Counted from the stretch's first letter, positions 25,400-35,388 are shown. The stretch: DNA of 64,000 bases from Celerinatantimonas diazotrophica (GCF_004339545.1 NZ_SMGD01000019.1:107520-171519); one strand, 5' to 3'. Notes: a model not told the origin generated them from the sequence alone. Translations and numbers: made by a program.

Positions 25400-26818
25400 A
25401 TGTCGATGAAAACGAGTCAGGAGAGCTTTCAAGCTCGCCTGGAACACAACATGAACGACGCCTTCATGCGCAAGGCGGTAGCCAACGCCCAAACCCGCAT
25501 GTTTAGCGGCCGAGCCAAAGCGGCCGAGGAACTGGGGCACTGGGAACAATGGCGTGAAATGGGCGCGACCATTCGCGACCATGTCTTGGAAAATCTTGAT
25601 TATTATCTGGAACAGCTTAGCGATAACGTCGAAAAAAATGGCGGACATGTCTTTTTTGCCAAAGATGCGGCCCAGGCCCAGCACTATATCAGCGAAGTCA
25701 TTCAACGTAAAAAAGCGCGCAAAATCGTTAAATCTAAATCGATGGTCAGCGAGGAGATTAGCCTAAACCAGCTCCTTCAAGCGCAAGGCTGCGAGGTATT
25801 AGAAACCGACCTTGGCGAATATATTCTGCAGTTGGCCGAAGATGCACCATCGCATATTGTGGTTCCGGCCCTGCATAAAAATCGCCAACAAATTCAGCAG
25901 TTATTGCAACATAAACTCGGCTACTCCGGCTCTGATACCCCCGAGGAGATGACCCGCTTTGTCCGAGAAAAAATGCGCAGCCATTTCCTTGAAGCAGATG
26001 TGGGGATCACCGGCTGTAACTTTGCCGTTGCGCAATCGGGCACGGTCGCGCTCGTTACCAACGAGGGCAATGCACGCTTTGCCACCACACTGCCCAAAAC
26101 CCATATTGCTGTGATGGGGATGGAGCGCGTGGTTCCTACCTTTAAAGAGTTGGACATTGTGCTTAGCCTATTGTGCCGCAGCGCCGTTGGCCAACCACTC
26201 ACCAGTTACATTACAGCTCTAACCGGGCCCCGAGAAAACGACCAGATTGATGGCCCTGAAGATTTCCATCTGGTCATTATCGATAACGGCCGTTCATCTA
26301 TTTTAGGCTCAGAGTTTCGCCCTATATTGCGCTGCATTCGCTGCGCGGCCTGCATCAATACCTGCCCAGCCTACCGACATATTGGCGGACACAGTTATGG
26401 TTCTATCTATCCCGGCCCGATTGGAGCGGTTCTCTCCCCACTACTCGGCGGTTACGACGATTATCATGAGCTACCCTACGCGTGCAGTTTGTGTAAAGGC
26501 TGTAATGAAGTCTGTCCGGTCAAAATTCCGCTCGCGGAGCTGTTACTTAAACATCGCCAGAAAATTGCTGAAAGCAAACAGACCACCCTTGGTGAACGAG
26601 CCACGGTTGGATTTTTCAACTACGTGAATGCGCATCCGAAGTTGTGGGACAAATCCGTTAAAGGGGGTGCCCGCATCGCCACCAAAGTGATTCACGAAGG
26701 CAAAAGTAAAGTAAATGTCGGGGCCGTGAAGTTATGGAGCCAGTCACGCGATCTCCCCGAACCGGAAGGTCAGTCATTTCGCAGCTGGTTTAAACAGCAT
26801 CAGCGCAAACAACAATAG
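25400..26818 (+). CDS. lutB: L-lactate utilisation iron-sulfur protein LutB
   Basis: This 472-residue protein has an N-terminal LUD domain (FAKDAAQAQHYISE to VGITGCNFAVAQSGTVALVTNEGN) and a C-terminal bis-[4Fe-4S] ferredoxin part. CIRCAACINTCP lies near residue 313 and CSLCKGCNEVCP near residue 363. It passes electrons from lactate towards the respiratory chain as part of the LutABC complex in the cytosol. The length is normal. AAGGAG sits before the ATG, and lutC follows after eleven bases. Confidence 0.95.
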   Translation: MSMKTSQESFQARLEHNMNDAFMRKAVANAQTRMFSGRAKAAEELGHWEQWREMGATIRDHVLENLDYYLEQLSDNVEKNGGHVFFAKDAAQAQHYISEVIQRKKARKIVKSKSMVSEEISLNQLLQAQGCEVLETDLGEYILQLAEDAPSHIVVPALHKNRQQIQQLLQHKLGYSGSDTPEEMTRFVREKMRSHFLEADVGITGCNFAVAQSGTVALVTNEGNARFATTLPKTHIAVMGMERVVPTFKELDIVLSLLCRSAVGQPLTSYITALTGPRENDQIDGPEDFHLVIIDNGRSSILGSEFRPILRCIRCAACINTCPAYRHIGGHSYGSIYPGPIGAVLSPLLGGYDDYHELPYACSLCKGCNEVCPVKIPLAELLLKHRQKIAESKQTTLGERATVGFFNYVNAHPKLWDKSVKGGARIATKVIHEGKSKVNVGAVKLWSQSRDLPEPEGQSFRSWFKQHQRKQQ

Positions 26819-26829
26819 CGGAGGAGATT

Positions 26830-27543
26830 ATGGCTATCTATCAGCGCGACTCTTTTTTGGCCGAATTGTCAGCCCAACTGGGGCGTGCCAAACCGACACA
26901 GGTTACCCCGCCAACATTGCCCTATGATGTGCACCACCAAGTGCTCCAAGACGCCAGTAGCGATGAACTTACAGAGCAACTTAAAGCGTATTCGCAAAAC
27001 GCTCTGGGGGCTCGTTTTGAGTTGGTAACACAGGCTGATTTCAGTCACCGATTGATGCAGGTCTGTTGTGACTATGTCGGCCAGAGTAATCAAGAGACAG
27101 TATTAAGTGCCGACCCACGCTTAACAGCATTGATTGAGCACAGCGACTTTGAGAAAGCCAATCTGGCGCTTTATCAGTTTGATGAAACTACGCCAGAGAC
27201 AGAGAATCTTCGTCATGTTGAAGCGGCTAAAGTGGGCGTAGTTTACTGTGAGCAAGCGCTGGCCGAGTCTGGCACAATGGTATTGTATTCGACATCGAAA
27301 CAAAGCCGAATGCTCAGCCTTTTGCCAGAGGTAACCGTATTTGTGGTGGCTAAAAGTACGTTAGTTGCGCGCATTACCCAAGCCATGGAGCCTTTATCTC
27401 AACAAGCAACCGACGGCCAGCGAATAGCCTCGTGCGTCAATTTAATCTCTGGGCCTAGTTCAACCGCCGATATTGAGCTCACCAAAGTGGTCGGGGTACA
27501 TGGCCCAACTGAAGCCTGTTATATCGTGCTTGATGATCTCTAG
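26830..27543 (+). CDS. lutC: Lactate utilisation protein LutC, C-terminus formed by a mobile-element junction
   Basis: LutC is the third LutABC subunit. The 237-residue LUD-domain protein shows YCEQALAESGTMVLYS near residue 140 and SGPSSTADIELTKVVGVHGP near residue 215, the family's most conserved stretch. GGAGGAG precedes the ATG. The stop codon TAG at 27541-27543 is made of the TA target duplication plus the first G of a truncated MITE. The native C-terminus may therefore have been slightly longer; since conserved motifs are complete, function is probably kept. Confidence 0.93.
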   Translation: MAIYQRDSFLAELSAQLGRAKPTQVTPPTLPYDVHHQVLQDASSDELTEQLKAYSQNALGARFELVTQADFSHRLMQVCCDYVGQSNQETVLSADPRLTALIEHSDFEKANLALYQFDETTPETENLRHVEAAKVGVVYCEQALAESGTMVLYSTSKQSRMLSLLPEVTVFVVAKSTLVARITQAMEPLSQQATDGQRIASCVNLISGPSSTADIELTKVVGVHGPTEACYIVLDDL

Positions 27544-27623
27544 GGACTGTTGACCTTTCGTGATTAGTTTTGCAGAAATCTGAGAGGGATTTAGGCAAGG
27601 CAAACGTTATGCCGTGTAGTTAT
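27543..27623 (+). mobile_element. Truncated left end of the MITE found at 21776-22038
   Basis: 81 bases match 21776-21856 with one difference (G to A). The copy keeps the terminal GGGACTGTTGACC end and the left arm of the first hairpin, then stops. No right terminal repeat is found before the jetD gene. It lies at the junction between the lut operon and the Wadjet operon, so a deletion or rearrangement there is likely. Confidence 0.9.
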
Positions 27624-27745
27624 CTTTATCGATCTGAACGGGTGAAGTCACTTCATCCGACTGATGCTCATCAAATATGATGACTCATCCTACAACAGGT
27701 GAGTTTAATAATTCGAAACGAAGCGAGTAGAAGCTCTTGCGCTCA

Positions 27746-28603
27746 TCAAAGCGCTACTTGAAGCAACGGCATCTCAGTCATTTTCTGCTGCCGCAATCCC
27801 TTATGCGTTAATATAAGCTGCTGATAAGGAGAAAAACTCAATGAAGCTAAGTTCTGGCGAATACCTTTATCAAATTTCAATTGTTTCGTTGGAAGCTGAG
27901 CCGTCGACACAACCTTATTCAATTGTTCAAATTCAGGGAGCAGCATTGTCGAATAACCTTCGTTTAGAGCAATACTAACCCCTTTTAGATCAAAGTCGCC
28001 AAAATAACACAGCGGTTTCCCGGTCTTTAGCCACTGTTCTTTAAGTGCCGCAGCGCCTTTACCATATGCAAAATCGCCACGATAAATCACTAACATCTGC
28101 TCTAGGTTGAGTTCCATGGAGAATTGTTCTAGCACATAAAAACAATCCAGATTTTCAACGACCAGTAATTGTTGATAACTCAGCAAATCTATATCATGGA
28201 AATCCATATCAACAAACTGCGCACCAAGATGACAGTGCATAATAGGTTGAGGCAGCCGAACCAGCACCCGATATTCACGAGGTTGTATCCCAACAGATTT
28301 GTCTTCTTGATCACTAACATTCTCCATTCGAGTCTTTGACGCAAGAGATGTACGAAAAGAAGTTTCTCCCAATTGCTGCTGAGTAAGTTCGATTTGATCT
28401 AAAAGCGCCTTGGTCCAAGAAAAAGAAGGTAAATTGCTGCTATTATCGGCAATGAGCTCATGGGCTGAACACCACTGAAGGACTCTGTGAATCATTCCGT
28501 CCTTCGTCACCCTATCTTTCACTGATGATTTAAATTTTAATTGTTCATCACGGTGCCTAAGCCAGCGACGTTCGCGAGGAGTCAATGGTTTATCATTAAT
28601 CAT
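27746..28603 (-). CDS. jetD: JetD-like Toprim nuclease subunit of a Wadjet-type system
   Basis: JetD is the nuclease that cuts circular plasmids held by the JetABC condensin. This copy has 285 residues. The Toprim-type acidic set is visible: Glu150 in LLVVEN and Asp203/Asp205 in FGDFDLKG. The N-terminal third is short and charged; well-studied JetD proteins are nearer 380-400 residues, so the N-terminal arm domain seems reduced. Its ATG overlaps the end of the kleisin gene by four bases. MksG is another name for the same function. Confidence 0.8.
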   Translation of the reverse strand: MINDKPLTPRERRWLRHRDEQLKFKSSVKDRVTKDGMIHRVLQWCSAHELIADNSSNLPSFSWTKALLDQIELTQQQLGETSFRTSLASKTRMENVSDQEDKSVGIQPREYRVLVRLPQPIMHCHLGAQFVDMDFHDIDLLSYQQLLVVENLDCFYVLEQFSMELNLEQMLVIYRGDFAYGKGAAALKEQWLKTGKPLCYFGDFDLKGVSIALNEGYSTMLLPEFEQLNKVVSTAQLPTKQLKFDKGIRQNLASLSFSPYQQLILTHKGLRQQKMTEMPLLQVAL

Positions 28604-29835
28604 CGCATGCTCACTTCAATATCTTCAATCAACCGTAGCTCATTAAACTCAGAGGCATTGGTTTCATAATGTGCCAACTTTAGTCGCTGCTGTACTTTCA
28701 CCGGCAATGCCTGATATTCAGCGACGATCTGATAAAGCCAGATCTCACCATCCCAACTGAGTTGATTCGCCTCACGATAGGCTAATGCGGTCGTTTTTTC
28801 CCCCGACTCAATCACGCTGAGATAGAAGTTCTCTACATCTGTTTTCAGTTGCTGCTGACGAATAGCAACGGCCTCATCAACTTCATGAACAGTAACAGAT
28901 GCAGTCTGTACCTCGGGGGTGAGCATCAGTTGTGGCCGCGGAATGCTTCGGGCAATGGTCGCCAAAGTATCCACATCAGCACTGTGATCAAGGGCAATGG
29001 CTGCGGCGGGGATAATCGCCTGCGCACGGTTAAAACAATCCGGCACCTCACTGCGATGAGGGTAATCAGCAGGCTGATAACGCGGATGTTCTCGCAAAAA
29101 GGCGGCCATATTCGCAATGAGCAGTGAGCGCGCCTGTTGCTGACGGAAACGAGCCAATAATTCAATCAGTCGCTTCTGAACTTCCAATAAGCTGGAATGG
29201 TGGGCACTCAAATGCCGCTGCAACTGACTCACCAGCAATTTGCGCAGACTGTTACTGCCTTCAGAAAGCTCGATGAGTTCGGCAAAATCAATCAAGGCTA
29301 ACCCATCTAGTAACCGCCGTAGCTGTTTCTGCGCTCGCTGATTCTCACGGATCTTATCTTCCAGACTAGAAACAAACCCGAAATCGCTATTTAAACGATG
29401 CCAAAGGCTGTCGATCGCCTCTTCAAACTGGCCGCTCAAGTCATGTACATGCTCGGTGAGGCGCTGCAGTTGCAGTTCACTGACGCTGTAATCCCCTTGA
29501 TATTGAGCATCCCGATAAGCTTGTACCCGATTGCGGATCTGCTCTAGTTTTTCTGCCACATCGGCGTTGATCTGACGGCGCTGTTCATCCGCCACCATGC
29601 TGGCGATCAACTCACTCACCAGCGGCCGCAGCGTCAGCGGCTGATCTTCACTCGGACGCCAGAGAATACGTGCGGCCACCAGCTTTTTCAGCGCATTTTC
29701 AGTCAATGTCGACTCATCCACAGCGCCACTGAGATAGGCTTGCATCAAAACCTTGGCATGTTTACCCAACAATGCCAGTCGCTTCGCCCCGGTTGGTAGC
29801 AGGTTGGAGGCCAGCGTTTGCTCATCGGCCACCAT
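28600..29835 (-). CDS. jetA: JetA/MksF-like kleisin subunit
   Basis: This 411-residue, mostly helical protein is the probable kleisin that bridges the SMC heads. There is a winged-helix-like N-terminus (residues 15-85: AKVLMQAYLSGAVDE to LRPLVSELIASM). A long helical middle with coiled-coil character (85-260) follows, then a C-terminal domain ending SEFNELRLIEDIEVSMR. Recognition rests mainly on size, helical pattern and position between the KITE-like and nuclease genes. Its start overlaps the previous stop by one base (TGATG). In type I Wadjet this gene comes first; here it is third. Confidence 0.72.
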   Translation of the reverse strand: MVADEQTLASNLLPTGAKRLALLGKHAKVLMQAYLSGAVDESTLTENALKKLVAARILWRPSEDQPLTLRPLVSELIASMVADEQRRQINADVAEKLEQIRNRVQAYRDAQYQGDYSVSELQLQRLTEHVHDLSGQFEEAIDSLWHRLNSDFGFVSSLEDKIRENQRAQKQLRRLLDGLALIDFAELIELSEGSNSLRKLLVSQLQRHLSAHHSSLLEVQKRLIELLARFRQQQARSLLIANMAAFLREHPRYQPADYPHRSEVPDCFNRAQAIIPAAAIALDHSADVDTLATIARSIPRPQLMLTPEVQTASVTVHEVDEAVAIRQQQLKTDVENFYLSVIESGEKTTALAYREANQLSWDGEIWLYQIVAEYQALPVKVQQRLKLAHYETNASEFNELRLIEDIEVSMR

Positions 29836-30455
29836 CAGAGCAGTTCCTCTTGCGTGGCCCTGTCATCGACCGGCAGATGCTCTTCATGGCGGATAAAGTC
29901 AATCACCTCGATCAGATAATCAATCTTACCGGTAACGATGTAGTAGTGCCGTTCTGCATGGGGCTGCAACAGATAGCCGTGCTCTTTAAGTCGCCGGAAG
30001 ATCAGTTTCATCTGCGCATCGAGGGCATCACTGTGGCTATTAAAAAATGGCAGCCCTGCTAACTGATTGACGCGCTGGCGCAAGCTCTGATTATCTTCAC
30101 AGCGCAACACAAATTCCTGCAATTTTAGGGTGTCGCCCGCGGTCAGCGCGCGATCATGGCCCATCACTTCCTGCACTAACTGTAACCACTCAAGCAATGG
30201 CAATAACGCGCCGATGGTTTCATTAAACTGTTTACTTAAGGATTCTCGCGCTTCTTTGGTAAGCTCCACATACCCTAAATAAAACACCCCGCCGCTATCG
30301 CTTTTCACCAGCCGGCGATTCAATGGTCGCAGATAATGGTTGATATCTTGTACGGTCTGCTCGTCACTTAAATGGCGAAATGCATCTTCATCACTGATCT
30401 GACAGATAAATTCTCCGGCCAGCAATCGTGTCAGTAGAGGTCCATATTGGATCAT
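29835..30455 (-). CDS. jetB: JetB/MksE-like KITE subunit
   Basis: This 206-residue protein fits the winged-helix KITE subunit of MukBEF-like condensins. There are tandem winged-helix segments: EFICQISDEDAFRHLSDEQTVQDINHYLRPLNRRLVKSDSG-like near 16-55 and LKEHGYLLQPHAERHYYIVTG near 155-175. The length matches MksE/JetB proteins. The start is two bases after the SMC stop and the end overlaps the kleisin start, so the products are made together. Assignment is by pattern and context. Confidence 0.72.
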   Translation of the reverse strand: MIQYGPLLTRLLAGEFICQISDEDAFRHLSDEQTVQDINHYLRPLNRRLVKSDSGGVFYLGYVELTKEARESLSKQFNETIGALLPLLEWLQLVQEVMGHDRALTAGDTLKLQEFVLRCEDNQSLRQRVNQLAGLPFFNSHSDALDAQMKLIFRRLKEHGYLLQPHAERHYYIVTGKIDYLIEVIDFIRHEEHLPVDDRATQEELL

Positions 30456-30457
30456 GG

Positions 30458-33400
30458 CTAATTCTCCGTCGCGTCAAGCAGACGCTGCGCCAGTCGGCTC
30501 ATTTTCGGTTGGATCCGCTTAATCTGGCGTTGATTTGGGTTTTGCTCACTCGGCTGCAATAGATAGCGATGCTTGAATAACATCAAGACATCCGATTCTG
30601 GGTTCGGGAATGCGCCGACAATAATAATTTGGTTTTCACTACAGGCTTGGAATAACTTCTCAACATTGTGATAAGCCAACGTGCCAATCTCGTCGATTGG
30701 CCAATGCACCCACAGATCGGCACTACCACGCATCAGGCGGGTAAAGGCTAACAGGTACTTACATAAGATCAGATAAGCCATCCCATGACTCGATGATTCC
30801 AGTAGCTGGCGATCATTTTTAATCACCAGCTCTGAGCCGCCCTCTTTGAGATGCAATTCAAGTCGCAACAGCGATTCCATCCGATATTGCTCGTCAGCAC
30901 GCAACAATTCCACGACATCCGAAAGTGCATTAAGATACTCATCGCTGGGCAGCACACGTCCTGAATTACCCCAATCATCATAAGCCTCGGCAAACATTTT
31001 AAGTGGTTCCCAGAACCCTAATTCATCAATCGTTGAGATGATTTTAACTTCGGACTTCTCAATTCCTTCTAACGAGAGATCATCGGCTACCGCAGCACTC
31101 AAGCGGCTACTCTGGCGAGCGATCCGCCGGTTGATATCACGAAAGACAATAAAGAATTTTTTAAGATCACCCCCAATATTCTCTCCCATCTCCAACAGTT
31201 GTTGTTGCTGGTCACGAAGGATGTGGAGTAGTTCCGATAAGATCTTGAGCTGAAGACTGAGCGGGCTGCCCTCTGGTAATTGGCGTTTTTCATGTTCGAG
31301 CCGGTCAAGAAAATCACTGCTGGCATCTTTACTTAACAGCAATTCAAACTGTTCAATCGCGCTGCGTAACTGGCTGCGTAACTGATTATGCCGTGACAGA
31401 GCTTCACTGGCACGGGAGAGATGTTCACTGAGATCGCCAGCGCCGATTTCAGTTGCTGCAGCTACTGGCGCCAGTTCCAACTGCTGCAACTGGGTTAACA
31501 ACGGCGTCAACTGATCCAACCACTGTCGCGCCTGCTCTTCAGCCGTTTGATGCTGCAGACGCTGCGCATCCAACTGATGTCGTTTGGCCGTATAGTTGGT
31601 TTTCAATTCGTTAAGTTCTGCATGTAATATCCGCAGTTGTTGCTTTAGCGCCGTCTCCTCTTCTAACAATTTCGGTCGAAATTGTTGCCAGTCAAACTGG
31701 ATAAATTGTTGGTAGCGATTCAGTTCATCTTGACGGTTTTGAACCGTCTGGATCTGCTCATGGAGTTGCTGTTGCTGCTGTTTGGATTGGGCAAGTCGTT
31801 TCGGATCAACGCCCATATCAGAGAGCTCTTCGTTAAAGGCCTGTTCTAAATCCTTGAGCTGCGCTTGGTTGCTGGCGCGTTTCTCTTCGAGCTGAGCCTC
31901 TAAGGCTTCGAGCTGCTCATCATAAACTTGGAGCTCACTTTGCCAGTCCAACTGGAATTCTAATTTCTGCTGCTGATGATCATCGCGCAGTTGGCTTATC
32001 TGTTGCTGCTGCGCTTGCTCAAGCTGTTTGAGCTGATTGTTGGCCCTTTGCAGTTGCTCGGCAAGTGCTGATTTACGTTGTTGTTGTAACTGCTGCTGTT
32101 GCTGGGAGAGTCGATCACGAGCCTCACGCGCATACTCAATATTCTGTTCAGCTTCGCTCACCTGCCATTGCGCTTGTTCTACTTGTGAGCGGCACTGCTG
32201 CGCAGCATCATGGGCAGTTTTCAGTGCCTTTTCAGCCTGCTGGCGTTGTTGCGTCACGACGCTCAGATGCTGCTCTGCCTGTTGCAGTGCGATGGTAACG
32301 GCGACATCATCCTGAGCATAATCGCTCAGCTCGATCGCGTTCAGTTCCAGCTTCAGGCCATAGAGACTCTCGGCAACTTCGACCAAATCAGGCTGTAAAT
32401 CACTGCGATCTAGCAAGCTGGCATCGATCACCTTACCAACCCGCTGATGCCACTGCGGATAGTGCTGCTGCAGAAAGTGTCGCAACGTGCCGTGTTCCGG
32501 CGAAAGTTGTCGTTTTAATTGAGCAAGCTGTTGTTCAGCCTGATTCTGTTCTCGCCGGGCCTGCGTCAACGCCTGATCGGCAGCATCGCGTTGTTGGCGA
32601 GTTTGCTGGTGCTGAGACTGCAATGAGGCAAGCTGGCGCGAGGCACTTTGATAATTTTGTTGGGCCTGCTCTAAACGACGTTCACTGGCCGCCATCGCGT
32701 CTAACTCATCGGTGTTCAGTTGCAAATGAGCTTGTTGATGCTCCAGAACCGCTATCTGACTTTTGAGTGTGGCGCTCTGTTCGCTAAATTGCGTTTGCAG
32801 GGTCTGCAGCTGCTCCTGATAGGTTTGTTCCAGCTGCGCGTTTTTCGCCTGTTGCCGTTCTCGCGTGGCATCTTTTTGCTGCTGCAATTGTTTGCTCTTA
32901 GCACGGTTCTGCTCGCTCAGGCGCTGCAGAGCATCATTCAACTTCGCTTTGCGCTGCTCTAGCTGTCGTTCTAAATCGCTATGTTGTTCTACCATCAAGG
33001 CGTGCTGTTCAACCAGCTCTTGCAGGTTTTCGCGCCACAGCGGCAGGGCATCAACATCCCGCTGCAATTTAGCCATATCACCGCTTTCAAACTCATCGTA
33101 ACGTTTTTGCAATTGATCAAGGCGATGTTCTTTTTCATCCAGATCAGCCTCGGCTTTAGAAAGCTGCCCATTGCATTCATTCTGTTTAAGCGAAAATTGT
33201 TCACGAACCTGTGCCCATTCATCTCGCACCTGCTGCAGCTGGTCCTGTGCATCGGCCTGAATGGTTTGCTGTTGGCTACGATCACTTTCCAGCTGTGGTA
33301 GCAACGCGGCCAACTGAGCATCGGTTCCCTTTAACTGGGTTGCTAACTGGCTGAGATTGGCAAAATCAGTTTCTAATTTTTCCAGTCGCATCGACTGGCG

Positions 33401-34117
33401 CATCTGCGCAATCCACTCCCGTGCTTTAGTATTTTTCACCTTGGTCGTCGGCAAGGTCACGCCATCTTCTTCAAAGATCGCGGCCAGCATCGATTTGAGG
33501 GTATCCATTTTGCCCTCTTTGGCATGTACTGCACTCACCAGTTTCTCGATGTGACGCAACTTATGGTTGTGTCCTACCAGCGCAAAGCTTGCCGCCAAAC
33601 GGCGCAATTTCATACTATCGGAGTTACTTCCGCCCAACGTTGCTACATCATTTTGAATAATGCTGCGATATTCGCTAGTCGCACTAATTTTTGGCGAAAC
33701 CTGAATATCCGGATGGGCGCGCATCGCACTGGCCCACTGCGGATAGCGATAGGCGCTCACGCCCGTATCACTGCGAGTCAGATAATGTTCACTTTGATAG
33801 GCACTACCGACAAATCGATATTCCACACCACCATCACTTTTGCGAGTCAAAACCGCTTGGCAGATCGCGCCATTATCCCGCTGATATTCATAGATGATGT
33901 AACTGTTGTTATAAGGAAGATAGAATTCATCAAATTTTTTACGCGTTTTCGGGACTACACGATTAGGCTGTTCCCCATAAAAAACAGGAATGAGTCGCTG
34001 CAAAGTTGTTTTGCCAGAGGCATTGGTGCCACAGAAATTGGTATGTGCATCAACATCAATTTCAACCACGCCATCGAGGTGAGTATGCAACAATATTATG
34101 CGCCGTAACTGAGCCAT
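30458..34117 (-). CDS. jetC: JetC/MksB-like SMC ATPase
   Basis: This is the motor of the system, 1219 residues. Walker A lies near residue 30 (CGTNASGKTTLQRL), followed by IPVFYGEQPNRVVPK as in MukB-like ATPases. A glutamine-rich antiparallel coiled coil spans about residues 230-1000 with a hinge near the middle (around residue 540). The C-terminal head has the signature near SSHGMAYLILCKYLL and Walker B in LWVHWPIDEIGTL. AGAGG lies four bases before the ATG. It is the first gene of the operon, whereas the best-studied Wadjet operons place the SMC third. Wadjet complexes extrude DNA loops and restrict small circular plasmids. Confidence 0.88.
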   Translation of the reverse strand: MAQLRRIILLHTHLDGVVEIDVDAHTNFCGTNASGKTTLQRLIPVFYGEQPNRVVPKTRKKFDEFYLPYNNSYIIYEYQRDNGAICQAVLTRKSDGGVEYRFVGSAYQSEHYLTRSDTGVSAYRYPQWASAMRAHPDIQVSPKISATSEYRSIIQNDVATLGGSNSDSMKLRRLAASFALVGHNHKLRHIEKLVSAVHAKEGKMDTLKSMLAAIFEEDGVTLPTTKVKNTKAREWIAQMRQSMRLEKLETDFANLSQLATQLKGTDAQLAALLPQLESDRSQQQTIQADAQDQLQQVRDEWAQVREQFSLKQNECNGQLSKAEADLDEKEHRLDQLQKRYDEFESGDMAKLQRDVDALPLWRENLQELVEQHALMVEQHSDLERQLEQRKAKLNDALQRLSEQNRAKSKQLQQQKDATRERQQAKNAQLEQTYQEQLQTLQTQFSEQSATLKSQIAVLEHQQAHLQLNTDELDAMAASERRLEQAQQNYQSASRQLASLQSQHQQTRQQRDAADQALTQARREQNQAEQQLAQLKRQLSPEHGTLRHFLQQHYPQWHQRVGKVIDASLLDRSDLQPDLVEVAESLYGLKLELNAIELSDYAQDDVAVTIALQQAEQHLSVVTQQRQQAEKALKTAHDAAQQCRSQVEQAQWQVSEAEQNIEYAREARDRLSQQQQQLQQQRKSALAEQLQRANNQLKQLEQAQQQQISQLRDDHQQQKLEFQLDWQSELQVYDEQLEALEAQLEEKRASNQAQLKDLEQAFNEELSDMGVDPKRLAQSKQQQQQLHEQIQTVQNRQDELNRYQQFIQFDWQQFRPKLLEEETALKQQLRILHAELNELKTNYTAKRHQLDAQRLQHQTAEEQARQWLDQLTPLLTQLQQLELAPVAAATEIGAGDLSEHLSRASEALSRHNQLRSQLRSAIEQFELLLSKDASSDFLDRLEHEKRQLPEGSPLSLQLKILSELLHILRDQQQQLLEMGENIGGDLKKFFIVFRDINRRIARQSSRLSAAVADDLSLEGIEKSEVKIISTIDELGFWEPLKMFAEAYDDWGNSGRVLPSDEYLNALSDVVELLRADEQYRMESLLRLELHLKEGGSELVIKNDRQLLESSSHGMAYLILCKYLLAFTRLMRGSADLWVHWPIDEIGTLAYHNVEKLFQACSENQIIIVGAFPNPESDVLMLFKHRYLLQPSEQNPNQRQIKRIQPKMSRLAQRLLDATEN

Positions 34118-34450
34118 GAAACCTCTAAAAATAGGAAGATGTGCAGCTGGTGTACGCCATCGACCTCACTTGCTTAATCATGGCCCCTATTATTCATGGA
34201 TCGCACTAAAACGCCAGTTCATTGAGAAAATTGCCATCATTTGAACGGCTAAATCGACCAATCTTTTTAACCCTCGCCCCGACCAAGCGCGCACATATCG
34301 AAGCTAACTGTTTTAGATTTCTCAGGCTTTCTTCGCATGCCATTGCGACTATCATTATCCGACTTTGTTTTTGGCTAAAGTTCTCTGGCAGTGCGCAACA
34401 AATGCCAGCAGAGCCAATCACTTGAGCGCATTCCAGCCTCATCTGCGGTC
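34118..34450. other. Region upstream of the Wadjet-like operon, no clear gene
   Basis: About 330 bases separate the operon start from the reductase terminator. The promoter of the jet operon must lie here. A 78-codon minus-strand frame (34206-34442) has no recognised domain and no ribosome-binding site, and it starts against the terminator; it is more likely chance or debris than a gene. Confidence 0.5.
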
Positions 34451-34482
34451 AAAAAAAGCCAGTCAGCGAAACTGACTGGCTT
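34451..34482 (-). terminator. Rho-independent terminator of the aldo/keto reductase gene
   Basis: GCCAGTCAG (34458-34466) pairs perfectly with CTGACTGGC (34472-34480), with a run of seven T residues after it on the minus strand. Confidence 0.88.
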
Positions 34483-34518
34483 TATATATTCCAACTCATT
34501 TAATGGTTACAGCAACCA

Positions 34519-35388
34519 TTAGCCAGCATTCCGTCCTAACTCATCAAGCTTAGCAAATTGCTCATCGCTTAGGGTCACATTCGCTGCGCTCACATTCTGC
34601 TCAAGATGAGCTACTTTTGAGGTCCCAGGGATCGGCAACATTACGGGTGAACGTTTTAACAACCATGCGAGAGCAACTTGGCTGGGAGAAACCTGCTGCT
34701 CTTTAGCAATGTCAGTTAATAACGAACTACTTGCCGCGAGGTCGCCTTGATCCAGTGGCGCCCAGGGGATAAAGCCAATCCCTTGCTGCTGACAATAATC
34801 AAGCACGGCTTCATGTTTACGATCCACAAAGTTATAACGGTTTTGCACCGTCGCCACCGGGAAATATTTCTGTGCAAGTTGAATATCTTCAACGCCGACT
34901 TCACTTAACCCGACATAGCGAATAAGCCCTTCGTCCAACATCGATTTAATCGCGTCGAACTGTTCATCTTTCTTCACTTTCGGATCGATACGATGTAATT
35001 GCCAGAGATCAAGTTGCTCAACCGCTAAGTTGCGAAGACTTTTGTGAACTTGTTGCAACAGATATTCAGGCCGGCCAACGGGGATCCACTGATTTGCGCC
35101 GGTGCGAGTTAACCCACCTTTAGTGGCAATAACCAATCCAGAATAGGGGTGAAGTGCTTTGTGGATCAACCATTCAGAAATATCCGGACCATAGGCATCG
35201 GCCGTATCAATGAAATTAATATTAAGTTCGGGGATCCGTTGTAATGTGCGTAACGCTTCATCCGGATCAGCTGGCTCCCCCCAAACACCGTCACCGGTAA
35301 TGCGCATGGCCCCATAGCCAAGGCGGTTAATTGAAAGCTCGCCGCCAAGTTTAAACGTACCTGATAAGCTTGCATCTGGCTGTGCCAT
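34519..35388 (-). CDS. Aldo/keto reductase, PdxI (YdbC)-like
   Basis: This 289-residue (beta/alpha)8 NADPH-dependent reductase has the catalytic set visible: Asp and Tyr in [10 protein letters not shown] (near 60-68), Lys in VIATKGGL (near 90), and His in WQLHRID (near 125). The phosphate-binding loop [14 protein letters not shown] lies near 255. The start [14 protein letters not shown] matches the group containing E. coli pyridoxal reductase PdxI. The substrate is uncertain. It is divergent from nothing obvious and is followed by its own terminator. Confidence 0.88.
   Translation of the reverse strand: MAQPDASLSGTFKLGGELSINRLGYGAMRITGDGVWGEPADPDEALRTLQRIPELNINFIDTADAYGPDISEWLIHKALHPYSGLVIATKGGLTRTGANQWIPVGRPEYLLQQVHKSLRNLAVEQLDLWQLHRIDPKVKKDEQFDAIKSMLDEGLIRYVGLSEVGVEDIQLAQKYFPVATVQNRYNFVDRKHEAVLDYCQQQGIGFIPWAPLDQGDLAASSSLLTDIAKEQQVSPSQVALAWLLKRSPVMLPIPGTSKVAHLEQNVSAANVTLSDEQFAKLDELGRNAG

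Noticed and set aside
32037..34108. Several plus-strand frames up to 194 codons opposite the SMC gene
   Set aside because: They are antisense shadows of the glutamine-rich coiled coil and ATPase head of jetC; their products are Cys-rich or compositionally odd and have no motifs.
34206..34442. 78-codon minus-strand frame between the jet operon and the reductase terminator
   Set aside because: The start lies next to the terminator stem without a ribosome-binding site, and the product matches no family I know.
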